Made by a program: the position numbers and the translations under genes. The notes under the pieces are model-generated. The model did no database searches, was not told the origin of the DNA, and was given only the letters and a program-made list of their open reading frames with translations. From assembly GCA_004194705.1 (NCBI GenBank), contig SADC01001377.1, positions 62,001 through 126,000 of the forward strand: DNA of 64,000 nucleotides. The letters run 5' to 3'. Shown here piece by piece: positions 1-10,853 of the stretch; the stretch's first letter is position 1, and each line of letters begins with the position of its first letter. The stretch is from Ditylenchus dipsaci. Taxonomy: Eukaryota > Nematoda > Chromadorea > Rhabditida > Anguinidae.

Positions 1-1
1 T

Positions 2-118
2 GGCCATCAAGAAGAACCAGGCTTTAAATTACATCATCCCAGTGCGATGTCTCATACTTTAACCGCTTCACTTTTGGCTCAACTTCTTCCATCAGGCTTT
101 TCTCTTCTAATACAGTGA
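2..118 (+). CDS. Possible 3' end of an exon, unrecognised
   Basis: One frame is open from the window edge to a TGA at 116-118, about 38 codons. The encoded segment is not low-complexity and ends in a hydrophobic stretch (LLAQLLPSGFSLLIQ). I recognise no family. An open run of this length in AT-rich DNA is only weak evidence, so it could be the terminal exon of a gene lying to the left or chance. Confidence 0.2.
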   Translation, partial: GHQEEPGFKLHHPSAMSHTLTASLLAQLLPSGFSLLIQ

Positions 119-241
119 TGAAATTCGATTTGACGAAGCAATTAGCCTAAATTTAGAACTAGAGAAATATTTATTGATTGTTTTGAACCTCAATACAGCC
201 TTAATACCTCAATATCATTCAAAAGATTTCTTGGCCACTTT

Positions 242-480
242 TCAAGATTGTGAAAGAAAAAGAATCCCTGACCGGTGCGAATGAGCGACAATTTCATCTA
301 AAATGATAAAAAATTTATTTATCGAATTTATTTCAGGACGATACATTAAAAAGCTCCCTTCTGGCAAAAAAGTGCCCCCTTTTGGCGAAAAAGTGCCCCT
401 TTGGTGAAAATGTGCCTCCTTTTGTAAGAAGTCGTCCTGCATTATATCCACATAAATTGTATTTATAAAAAACACAGCTC
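242..480. repeat. Short tandem-like repeat with GTGCCCCTTTTTG units
   Basis: Units resembling AAAGTGCCCCTTTTGGTG are iterated over about 90 bases near 350-430. The same unit type recurs at 54580-54740. This is a dispersed minisatellite-like family and I see no coding signal in it. Confidence 0.6.
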
Positions 481-840
481 GGCAATAATAACCAGTTACG
501 CGTCATCTAAACTATAGAATTTAACACAAACAGGAGAAATTCCTACAAAAGGTGCTACTTTTTTCGGCTAAACTCCCTTACACGGTTCTGGCTCTCCCCG
601 TTTAACGCCAAAACTTTTTTAAATTTAACTGTTTTTTGGATTTATCCTGTTTGCGCCCAAAATCCTTTCCGCCATTACGCGTTCTGTCTTTAATTTGTTT
701 GTAATACAAATACTTTGCGAGAGTTTGCCTTTCGTCGAGTATTGTCATGTATATAATTAGTTATAAATTATAATTTTGGAAGCGATTAAATCATAGCTTG
801 GTATTTTTCTTGGTTATATATTGCCTTTTAAGGCTTGAAA
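481..840. other. Non-coding, AT-rich, no feature seen
   Basis: There is no long open frame and no recognised repeat end. The motif TTTGCGCCCAAAA near 650 resembles the TTGCGCCCAAA blocks at 44255 and 45150, so part of this stretch may be an old fragment of that foldback family. Confidence 0.4.
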
Positions 841-1500
841 ATGGAAATCGATGCTAACTACTCGAGTGCCGAAGAAGATAGTTCATCCGAAGTCTCGAGT
901 GTGATTCAAAGCATGTGATTCAAGTCAAGGCTCTCTCAGCGCAAGATTTGGCAGATGCAGCTCAGGATGCAAAGAACTGGCATGCTAGTCGGTTGGTGAA
1001 TATACCTTTGTTGTTGCATACATGTTATCTTTACTTTTCTTTCTCAGGCCTACTTTCGAAACTTGAACTCCAGACAGATAGCATAACTGCCCCAAATTGT
1101 GCCACCGCAAAGAAGAGATTACAGTTCAAGAAGCGCGGTTTTCCAGCCAGTCAAAACTTCTGCAAAGTACTTTTTCATTTTTTTTGCTATTTTCCAGGGT
1201 TTTATTGCTGATTCCTGCCTTGTCTACGTGGTTTTTGGTCATCATTGCTGTTGCGGTGAGCTGGACAAAGGATGAAGAGTTTGTATTTTTGCTTCGGTGG
1301 TCTACCCCAGCGATAACATTTGTGTTTTTAGCACTCTCGATCTGCAAGGCGACGCTTTTGAACAAAAAAAATAGTGCAGTTCGCAGGAGACCAACGTCGT
1401 ACTTTTGAGGGCCGGTGAAATTCCGAATCTGAAGACTGCCAATAAGAAAAAGGTGGATAAAAAATCAAAAAAAAATACAGCAAGGAAATTACGGCATATG
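841..1500 (+). CDS. Candidate small multi-exon gene, unrecognised
   Basis: ATG at 841 opens an acidic Ser/Glu-rich start (MEIDANYSSAEEDSSSEVSS). It is followed by a plausible exon, intron-like T-rich stretches ending in TTTCTCAG (about 1045) and TTTTCCAG (about 1197), and a basic Lys-rich tail up to about 1500. No single splice pattern gives one clean frame. A short intron near 1168-1198 would be only about 31 bases. I recognise no domain. It could be a real nuclear-type small protein with sequence errors, a pseudogene, or chance. Confidence 0.3.
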
Positions 1501-1734
1501 CCAAAACATTTGCTCTCGTGACTGTGTTGGAAGGATGTTAGGATTCATTGTTAGCTGAATGTTAGTTGATGTTAGTTGTTAGTTGAATAAATATGCACTT
1601 GTAAATAATTTCAACCTTCCGTCTTACAGTTATTCGTTTTTGTAAGAATATAACGTCTTTTAGGTGGAGTTCTGCTTTTATGGTCGATTAGTCGAATGCA
1701 CAGCTAGTGAACCTAAAATCCAACTGGTTCAGAG

Positions 1735-2035
1735 TGTTTAAAGCGGTGAGAGTGGTTTAGCATGGTGTGTGGTAATTTGGAATTGTTTATTTAGGTTTGG
1801 GGTGTTTGACGTGTTCAATGGGGGTACGAGTGATCAAGTGGTTTAGCGTAGTTTGAGGTGGTTTGAGATATTTTAAGGTGGTTCGGGATGTTGGGACAGA
1901 TTGAAGTGGTTCGAGATGTTTAGAATGGTTTGCTGTAGTTTGGGTAGGTTTGAGGTAGTTTGAGGTGGTTTAGGGTTGTTTGGGGTGGCTTGGGGTGGCT
2001 TGGGAGGCTTAGGTTGGCATAGGGTATTTTAGAAG
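1735..2035 (+). repeat. Degenerate GGTTTGAGGTGGTTT minisatellite
   Basis: About 300 bases are dominated by short G/T units such as GTGGTTTGAGATG and TTGGGGTGGCTTGGG. It resembles a degenerate minisatellite rather than telomere, because the perfect TTAGGC repeat of nematode telomeres is absent. Related G/T or complementary C/A runs occur at 50190-50290 and 50400-50520. Confidence 0.7.
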
Positions 2036-2750
2036 TACGAATCTCATACGAAAACGAAAACATAACTGAAAATTGACTTGAGAAGGTCTACCTGAGAAAG
2101 AAAATAAATTTTTGGTGTAATATCGTGAAGCAAAAAAGGATGAGTTAAAATTTCGGCGCTAGTAGCGAATACCCCCCCCCAAACAATTTTTTTTTTCAAA
2201 ATCAGGTTTTAACCATTTCTAAGAAATTCTTATGCGCTGAAAACGATAAAAAGGTGTTTTCGGGCATTTTCGGACCTAAAAAGTTGATTTTTAGGAAAAA
2301 AAAATTCGACCAAAATTTGACTTTTTGCCTTGGGGGACCAAGATAAATCACCTGAAAATGGTACCTAGAGTCCTAAAAAGATGGAATTTGAACATATTTT
2401 TGTTAACTGTGGCCTACCGCATGAAGAAACTCTGGTATGCATGTTTTTTCATGCATCCAGAGTCACTTTCGAGTGATTTGTGTCTAAGGTATGTGGGTGC
2501 GCGCATCTCTAACCAACCAAGGGGGTCAAGTAAAGTCAAGCCGAAAAGTTTTGGCGCTGAACGGGGAGAGCTACGGTTTTCTCCCAAAAATACCCGAAAT
2601 CATGTTTTTTGGGCTCACCTACACGGTGGCAATATTTTTTGTGGAAATCCATCATTTGGGCAAAAAGTCTTTCTGACACGAATTTGAAAGACAAAAACGT
2701 GTCATGACAAAAATTATTCTGCCATTATTTATTTGAAAAATAATAAATTT
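2036..2750. repeat. Fragments of dispersed repeat families
   Basis: This stretch contains GCGCTAGTAGCGAATACC plus a poly-C run (also near 44865 and 45095). It also contains a block at 2440-2510 holding CTTTCGAGTGATTTGTG and a GTGGGTGCGCGCATCTC motif, which recurs at 15010-15100, 43360-43530, 51930-52060 and 52440-52560. A poly-T/poly-A stretch lies between. The open frames here are repeat-derived and I do not call a gene. Confidence 0.6.
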
Positions 2751-2754
2751 TGAA

Positions 2755-3245
2755 AATATCTGTCCTTAGAGTTGTGAAGTCCGAATATTCGCGCGAAGAT
2801 AAAATATCTTCGCGATCTTAAAAAAAACGCGAAGATTCGGTGAAGAACTTTTGTAATTTTGGTTAATTTTTTTGTCCAAAATTGATTTTTTGACCAAAAC
2901 TTTTATTTTGAAAAATGTTTTTTTATCTAAAAAGAATGTTTTCAGTCTAAATACTGCAGATAGCCTTAAAACGTAATGAAAGCGCCTTTTAATCGACTAC
3001 CGCTATACAGTCAACTCTCGCTTTATCTTGCTGTATTAGATTTGTTGTCACCTTCTTGTATTAGTGAGTGTTTCGTTCAAATAAATGCCCATTTTGTGGA
3101 TAATGTTGCTGTAAAAACATCTAAATAAATTTTATGGTAATTTTTTTTGTCGTGAAATTAGCTAGTCTCTGAAAATTTCAATATTCGCGAATATTCGCAA
3201 AAATTCCGAATATTCGCGCGAATATCACAACTCTAGGTCAAATTT
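2755..3245. mobile_element. MITE-like element with ATTCGCGCGAA inverted ends
   Basis: The left end carries TTAGAGTTGTGA followed by GTCCGAATATTCGCGCGAA. The right end carries the inverse, ATTCGCGCGAATATCACAA then CTCTAGGTC. The interior is AT-rich with no coding frame. The inverted ends and short non-coding body fit a non-autonomous DNA transposon. The exact ends are not fixed by a clear target-site duplication. Confidence 0.55.
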
Positions 3246-3399
3246 AAAATGCTGAATTTTGTCTGTCATGTCTCGGATCTTGGTCTTTGCCTCATTGACA
3301 TCCAAATCCACCGATGCTTGTGCTATTCTGTCTCTGCGTTTTGAAAACACTGTACATGACCACAATGTGGTCATGTGGCCAGAACGTGCATCACTTTAA

Positions 3400-3622
3400 G
3401 GGCCTGCTTACAATGGGATGTCGATGTCGAAGTAAAAGTGGTGTCTAGATCTCGCGTTTCCCATAGGAAAATGCCAAATCTGATATAAATGACCTATACC
3501 TACTTTTTAATTTTAGTTGTAAGTCATCTATATCAGATTTGGCATTTTCCTATGGGAAACGCGAGATCTAGACACCACTTTTACTTCGACATCGACATCG
3601 ACATCCCATTGTAAGCGGGCCC
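3400..3622. mobile_element. Near-perfect 223-base palindrome
   Basis: Arms of about 85-90 bases (GGGCCTGCTTACAATGGGAT and its inverse ATCCCATTGTAAGCGGGCCC) flank a short centre near 3510. The arms share an uninterrupted block that includes TCTAGATCTCGCGTTTCCC. It is non-coding and would form a long hairpin. It fits a foldback MITE. Confidence 0.8.
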
Positions 3623-3973
3623 TAAATGAGGTTATACTCCCACCAAATAGTGTCTTATCAGCCTCCAAGATATGCCATTTTGAAGCTGAGATCATAATAT
3701 TTCTATATTATCTTGCTGTTTAACTAAACTTGCTATTTGAGAGTCAAACTGAAGTCCACAAATGTGACAAGACCACATTGTGGTCAACGTGCTCTTTCTA
3801 GGGTTAAGCAAGCTAACAAGAATTTTCATCGTGATTTAGACCAATTTTCATTGTTCCTCTATTTACATGAATAATTCCGTAGTCTCAGCTCACCTTTTCC
3901 TAGGGTCTATTTCGCCTTGTTTTTTTATCCAATATACACGCGTTTTGACGACTTTTTTTTGTTGTAATTCAGA

Positions 3974-4129
3974 TACAGTAGACGCTCGATATAACGTCCC
4001 GAAAAATTTCTTATTTTGGCCAGACTACAGTGTATTCTCGATAAGACGACGCTCGATATAGCGTCCGCTCGTTATAACGTCTCATTTCTGCCGGTCCCTT
4101 GAGAGACGTTATATCGAGCATCGACTGTA
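3974..4129. mobile_element. Short TA-flanked MITE with GCTCGATATAACGTC ends
   Basis: The element begins TACAGTAGACGCTCGATATA and ends with the inverse, TATATCGAGCATCGACTGTA. It is about 155 bases with TA at both borders, as expected for a Tc1/mariner-type non-autonomous element. Related ends occur at 17030-17215. Confidence 0.7.
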
Positions 4130-4131
4130 TT

Positions 4132-4612
4132 TTTAAAGGATATTGATTTTTTTGGTGCAAATTGAATCTTTTTTGGTGCAAATTAGATCTTTTCTGGTGC
4201 AAATATTTTTTAAGATTTTGGTTTTGCGTTTTTCTATTAACTTTTTTAACCTTTTCCAACGTGATAATACCAAGTGATAACACCATCAGGTAGCCCTGCG
4301 ATTCTAGTTTCTAACGAGATATCATTCGCTGCAATATCTTTGTAAAATGTGGCGCAAAAAAGTAAAAGTATGAACCAAATTATTGTTTCTGACCTCTTTC
4401 ATACTTTTGCCTTCATGTGATATATTCTGCAAAGATTTTCCGGTAAATAATAGCTTAACAGAAACTAGAATAACAGAGCTGCTTGATTGAGTAATCATTT
4501 TTGAAAAAGATTGAAAAATTTAATATAAAAACGCAAAAGCAAAATTTGAAAGCAAATTTGCACCAAAAAGAAATCATTTTGCGCAAAAAAAATCAATATT
4601 CATTTTAAAGTT
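4132..4612. mobile_element. Foldback with TTTTTTGGTGCAAATT arms
   Basis: The left end AGGATATTGATTTTTTTGG with iterated TGGTGCAAAT is mirrored on the right by TTTGCACCAAAAAG and AAATCAATATTCATTTTAAA. Internal blocks GATTCTAGTTTC and GAAACTAGAAT are also inverted. It is non-coding. Confidence 0.65.
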
Positions 4613-5081
4613 TCAACGCATCTTTGACATGAAAGGTTAAAAGTAAAGATTGAGAAATGTAAAAAATATGTTCAAATTTAAATTTTAAAGTTTGATACGG
4701 GCAGTAGATATACCTCACTTTTATCCAAAGTATAAAATTTAGGTCATAAATGGACAAGAATCACTCTCTGTCCATTGTATGCACCTTTGCTACTTCGTAA
4801 ATGTGCAAAAAATTGATCCTATGGAAAAGATAAAATCGCAAAAGTAATCAGTCAATATGTGCAATTTATTCATGCAATTTTTACAACTTCTTTACCAATT
4901 CATCATAATATACGCAACTAGTTGAGGGCACAAAACAATATATTACAATAAACAAAACTACAAAAATATTGTCAAACGCATGAGCAAAAATCAGCCATCA
5001 TTCTGAGATTACCTTGCCAGAAATAAATCCTTTCCAGTTCTACAGTTTCATTGAAAAATTCAGTACCATTCTCTTTCATAT
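4613..5081. other. 3' flank of CPT1, no gene seen
   Basis: AT-rich sequence downstream of the CPT1 stop codon on the minus strand. It presumably contains the CPT1 3' UTR. I cannot place a polyadenylation site with confidence. Confidence 0.4.
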
Positions 5082-8000
5082 TTATGCAAACAGTGATTTC
5101 ATCATAGCAAGACTCTCCTTGAGTTTTTCCCGGAAAATATTTGAGCCCTAAAATAAATTTCAGTTTTTCAAAATCGATTCGACTAAAGTGGTATAATTAC
5201 CGTGTTGTCAGCTGACTTTTTCGATGAAATGTGGAAGGAGATTTGGTTCTCTCCAGCTGCAAAATTTTTTAATATTTTTTGAATTATGCCTTTCATATTT
5301 GAATATGACTACCAATTATGTAGGAAACTCCATATCCTCTGTCGGCCACTGGTCCAAAACCACCACCAGCAGAGACCAGACTTAACCTCTGTTCAGGGCT
5401 CAGATTTTTTGCCTCTTCTTCACATTGGTTTCTGAATTGTAACTTAGGTTGAATATTTTATTTAGAAAGTGGTGTGAGCGACTGACAGTGGTGTCTGAGA
5501 AGTTGAGAGTAAGTAGGTGGGTGGGAAGATCTTGTTCATGAATGCAGATTCTTCTTCCAAGTATCTCTGAACCACGTAGAGCGCAAATAAATGACGGTCC
5601 ACCCCCTGCCCACACATCGCATCTCTGTACAACATTTGATGCCTTTCAGCTGCAATTCTCAACAAACGGAGTCTTTCTTCTCGCTAAATACGCAGAAAAT
5701 TATTAAGTGTGCAATATTAAAAAATAATAATTACTGATTGGCTCTGGTCTAACATGGCGCGCACAAAATCGCTGCTTTCATTAGTGCATGATCTGACAGT
5801 CTGCAATTACGATTACTGGTAAAGTTGAGAATATTAAAAACTGTAAAAATACCTCTGTGCGTCCTTCTCGATATAGCCTTGTCATTGATGCTTCATAGGT
5901 CAACGCGAAGTGGTTTTGGTCCTAAATGGGGTGAGATAACACTTGCAATTTAAAACTTTCAATATTATCATTGTAACTCTCCCTCCAGTCAAAAAAAATT
6001 ACCCGAAAGAAGGTGAGTTGTAAAGTCATTTGTAGCTATAAATTTATAATTTTTTGCAATGCTAGCGCAAAAATTGGATTTTTAGTAACTTACGAATGCA
6101 TCTGGTGAGATTTTCAACTTCTTGATGAAACCTTTCCCATAGTCAGTCCAAACTAGCACAGCCATCTCCACATCATCAATCAGTGATTGAGCAATTTTTA
6201 GGGAAACTTCAATCTTGTCCTAAAATTCTAACTGTTAAAATATACCAGTAAAGTAGTCAGATACACTACCATCGTAAATACAAAAACTAAATACAAAATG
6301 TACCTGGACATCTTCATCCATTGACCACTTCAACCGTTCAGCATGCACAGCCACATTGGGTTCTCCTTTACAATCGCCAGTTTCAGTGTATCCACATACA
6401 CAATAGTCTTTTAGCAGCACATACTCTACGAAATGAGCAGTGACAGCAGCATCACCCCAGGAGTGCTCTGCATTGATTCCAAACCGACCATTGGGAGAAA
6501 TGATGAAATTGAAGCTTTTGTCGAACCACCGGTTGTAGGCTTTTCCGTGCAACAAGTTAGCTGCCCATCTGTCTAGTTTGGAGGGGTCATTAGGATCATA
6601 AAACACTTCCTCGTCATCCAAAATAACAACAAAGGCGGCTCTTTCAATGGCATGCAAAGAACTTTTGTTGACACCAGAGCTGAAGAACTTTTTGCGTGTA
6701 GTAGCCCAGTGAGTTCTTTCTCCTGCAGTCAAAGCAGCTAGTTTTTCTTCACCTGGAGCTGGGTCTACGGATTTGTCAATGATTTCTTGGAAGGCCACCT
6801 GCAGTTCGCATGGTTCGAGAAGTCTGAAACACATAGCAGTTTAGAATTGCAATCTTTGCTAGAAGAAAAAGATTTCTGTTTGTTCGTTCAGGAGTGTGAA
6901 CGGACTAGGTCAGAGCCTACGACGGACTTTTCAAAATAAAACTGTCCATAACTAACCAATTTTGCCTAAAATTTCTTATCTCCAAATTTGTTTCAGAATT
7001 TGAAAAAGCCCTTCAGAACACATTTCCAGGCTTTTCGGGTCTCATGTGCCCACTTTTCGGGTCGCGCTTTACAACACCAAAACTGGCATGACCGAACAAA
7101 TTCACACTCTGGTTTTTTCCCATTTTTTTTGCTAAGTCACTTACCTTTTGCCAGAATGGATGGGTAGTTTGTACCAGCAACCATTGCAGTATACAGCAAT
7201 ATGCTTGGCATCATCCCAAACTCTAAAGTTGTCAGTCTCCTCTCCTGGTGTCCGGCATGAATTGAATAAACGTGAGTATTGCATAGTGCAGAAAGGAACA
7301 GGTGACCTAGCGGAAACGGCAAACTGAAATATTTGTAAGTCAAATTTTTTTACTCAAAATCTCAAAAAATAAATAGAAATTACCGGTGAAACCTCTTGTC
7401 GTTCAATCAACCTTCTGAAGAGCAGTGCTCCCCAGGTAGTGTTTGCGGCACGAGCAGCCTGTTTAGTGGTTAGAGTCTCGTTAAGAGTATCGAATCCGTA
7501 ATAATTGGAGTTGATCATGATTGGACTGCGCTGTCTCAAGTACACAAACTCCTCCCACCAATCAGTCACCTCAAAAAAGATAAAATTAATTAAAAAGATA
7601 AAATTATTACTAGAAGTGAGGTGTTGGAATGATGCTTACATAGTTAATGGAAAGGAACGACTTAATATACAAATAGCGCTGCAGCCGACGGCCAATACCT
7701 TTGCGGAACTTTTCAGTTAGCTCAACCATTTCATTGTATTCCTCATCTGTGGTGATGGGTCGAATTGAGCGCAGATGCTAAAGGAATAAAACTTATTTAA
7801 AGTGTTACAAAGCTTAGAGACACAAAAAACCAACTCTGTTGAGAGTATCATCTAGGGAAGGGAGCGGCAAGTGAGGTAATGCTGAACAAATCTTTATAAA
7901 ATATCTACTCAGAAACCTGACCAAAACGCAGACATGTGCTCGGGTCCGAAATTTCAAGCCTGGCTCCCGTTGAGCCCAGCAACCCAAGATTTTCGTAATC

Positions 8001-10853
8001 TAAAAACAAGACTGGACTAGTTCGCAAAGCCTGGCTCTCTCTCTCAAGCCTGCGGTGCTGTTCTTCCAAAAGTAACCAAGATCTTTTGGAAATACCAGGA
8101 ATCACCAGGTAAAGATTCCCTTCATCAGTCGAGCCAACTTCGCCCTCTTCCACAACCGGCAAGTGTGCAACGGTAAATTAAAGAATAAGATTTCTTAGTG
8201 ACCCGATTTTGAAGTTTTTTTGATCAGCGGAATTAGGCGAATAGGCCCTCTCATTTTCAAGCCATGTCTAACCCAGGGCCGGCGCACATTTCTGCCAAAA
8301 ACACTGATTACCTCCTTGAAAAGAATGCAACATAGGACTGCTTTTACAGACCACTCGCATGACTGACTGAAAATTGCATGATTAAATTTTTAGTGAAGTT
8401 TAAGAAAGCGAAAAAAGAACTTACAAACCACAACTTGGTAATCGGAGATATTTTGCCAGTCACATGGGATTCTCATACCTAAATATCGTTTTAAACACTT
8501 AGCTTAAATTATTTTCAGACAAACTCACATCCATCCCTTGTAGCATAGCAGCCATTTGAGGGAAAGACGGAATAATTGTACAAGGCAGAACCAAAGAAGA
8601 GTGCCTCCAAGAAGGGCTGCCAGAAGCTTTGAGATTATTCCATCCCTATATTTGTTTCATAAGTATGATTTTAGGAATATTAGCAATTAGCAACGCTTTT
8701 TTGAATTATCTGATGTTTTTTAAAGGATAATATTTTTTTCTCACCGCAAATACACTGCGAATGCACCGCAAATTATTTTTTTCTCACCGCAATTTGATCT
8801 TCCCGCAAAATACTTTTTTCTCACCGCAAAATACTTTTTTCTCACCGCAAAAATACTTTTTTCCCTCCGCAAACCTAATTTCTGTCTAAGACCAACCAAA
8901 TTTTGCATAATTTTGCAAGAATTTGAATTTTTCAGTCAGGAAACAACTTGGATCCCTCAGAATCCCACCCCAGAATGGCCACTCAATCGAATTTTCGCAA
9001 AAAGTTTATCCCCCTTTAGTAAACCGAAAAAACAACTTTCAGGGCTTCTGGCCATTCTGGGGTGGGATTCTGAGGGATCCAAGTTGTTTCCTGACTGAAA
9101 AATTCAAATTCTTGCAAAATTATGCAAAATTTGGTTGGTCTTAGACAGAAATTAGGTTCGCGGGGGGAAAAAAGTATTTTTGCGGTGAGAAAAAAGTATT
9201 TTGCGGTGAGAAAAAAGTATTTTGCGGTGAGAAAAAAGTATTTTGCGGGAAGATCAAATTGCGGTGAGAAAAAAATAATTTGCGGTGATTTTCAAGTGTT
9301 TTGCGGTGAGAAAAAAATACCATCCTTTTTTAAATGACCATGGTCACGCATTCTAAATCGTCCCCGCCAATTCAACAATTTTTTCCTAATCATTGAACTT
9401 CTGTACGGATTTTCCAACTTGGTTTTTGACAAAACTACACCTAAAATTAAATTCCAAGCCTTGTTTTGTTAGAAACCAAGATAAATCCGTGCACAAATTC
9501 AAAAGGCTCAAATCGAAAACACCCGTCAAAATTATTAAATCTCCCGTCAAATCTTTAAAACTTCTTGTTCTAGGTGTATACTTTTCAAATTTTAATTTTT
9601 TTTGCATTAGCATGTAGCCTTGAATCTCTAGTTTCTTATAAGCTGTTTACTAGCTGGATACAATTTTGAAAAACGGGAGAAAAATTGAGTTCTTCAAAGT
9701 ACACCTTTTTTTTTAATGAATTGAGCTCCCACTTTTCAAAATTGTATCGACCTAGTTGATGGCTTATCAGAAACCAGAGATTCAGGGCTACATTCTAATG
9801 CAAAAAAATATAAAAATAAGAAAAGTATACACCTAGAACGAGAAGTTTTAAAAATTTGACGGGAGATTTAATGGTTTTGACGGGAGATTTGATGTTTTTG
9901 GCGGGTGCTTTCAGGTACAGCCAAATTCAAAAAATTAGGAAATTTTTTCGAATTGACGAGGGATAATTGTTGTCGTAGACGAAAATGACTTTTTAAAGGA
10001 GCATGGCCACGCGTTCTGAATTGTCCCCGCAATTCCAAAATTTCACCTAACCATTGAACTTCTTTGCCAATTTTTCAGCTTGGTTTTTAACATAACTATA
10101 CCTGGAATTTAATTTTAGGTTTAGAGAAAACCCCAAAGAATCTTAATCCAAAATAGAATCTTAAAAAAAATGTTTGGCTGCCGAGATATATAACCTAAAA
10201 TAGAATGATTGTCATTTAAAACCACTCTATCTTTCGGTCATATCTCGGTAACCAACCATTTTTCTTAAATTTTGCTTTGTGATTCAGATTCCTAGATTGT
10301 AAGTTAAATTTACTAGAGTCATCGAAAATATTACAAATAAATGGTATTTTTATAAAACAAGTTTAAGTTTTTTAAACATCAAATGATTTCGAAAAAGCGT
10401 TGCATACTGGGCGTACTCCACGATTTTAGTAACAATGAAGACCAAAACTTTAAAAAACGATTACCCAAATATATAATAGAACACATAATTTGCCAATATG
10501 TCAGTAACACGAAGGGTGATGTCATGATCGAAAAACTGCAGCAAGGTGACCAGACTAACAATGAACACTAATGAATGAACGTTCGCGGGGAAGATTCCAG
10601 CGAAAAAATCATTCTACAACCAAGACTAATTATTTAAGGAAAAATATACCAAAAAACTTTACCTTAAAAATATGAATCCGCTTTTTGTAAGCACGGGAAA
10701 TTTGTGCCAAATGTCGCGAAGAAGCTCTTGATCATAGGTTACAGACAAACCATCGTGGTCAGAGAAATTCCCAACCTGCAATTTTTCAAAAAAAAAATTG
10801 ATGTTATATTGAGAATCGCGGGTTTTACCAGCGACATTGTGAGCCTCAGCCAT
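5082..10853 (-). CDS. cpt-1: Carnitine O-palmitoyltransferase 1 (CPT1), 18 exons
   Basis: CPT1 transfers long-chain acyl groups from CoA to carnitine at the mitochondrial outer membrane. Exons, in transcript order: 10853-10663, 10613-10465, 8645-8529, 8478-8425, 8366-8312, 7880-7835, 7777-7640, 7569-7384, 7323-7145, 6823-6304, 6219-6094, 6035-6003, 5921-5853, 5800-5735, 5683-5483, 5442-5313, 5256-5201, 5147-5082. The total is about 2.38 kb, matching CPT1 at roughly 770-790 residues. Visible marks are the MAEAH start, two membrane segments (second: LLAALLGGTLLWFCLVQLF), the YLRQRSPIMINSNYYGFD block, PGEEKLAALTAGER, the catalytic His in FGINAEHSWGDA, LTYEASMTRLYREGRTE, GVDRHLFALYVVQRYL, LSTSQTP and GGGFGPVADRGYGVSY. 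Single-base frame breaks appear in exon 1 (before SRAYKKRIHIFK) and exon 4 (before SHVTGKISPITK). I read these as sequence errors, because both flanks fit the family. The intron at 8646-10464 holds two foldback elements. Confidence 0.93.
8690..9335. mobile_element. Foldback with TTTTTTCTCACCGCAAAATA arrays, inside CPT1 intron
   Basis: Iterated TTTTTTCTCACCGCAAAATA units at 8735-8870 are mirrored by TTTTGCGGTGAGAAAAAAG units at 9165-9325. The inner arms (GGATCCCTCAGAATCCC and its inverse) are almost identical around a centre near 9010. The structure is non-coding and about 640 bases. It sits in the large second CPT1 intron. Confidence 0.8.
9360..10010. mobile_element. Foldback repeat, CPT1 intron
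   Basis: Left arm blocks (AACTTCTTGTTCTAGGTGTA, TTTTGCATTAGCATGTAGCC) are mirrored at 9760-9855. The flanking part CATTGAACTTCTGTACGGAT and TTGTTTTGTTAGAAACCA also occurs at 24700-24770 and 60795-60860, so this is a dispersed family. Centre near 9705. No coding signal. Confidence 0.7.

Noticed and set aside
1735..2035. Telomere-like G/T repeat
   Set aside because: The units are irregular and lack the TTAGGC repeat of nematode telomeres; host genes follow on both sides.
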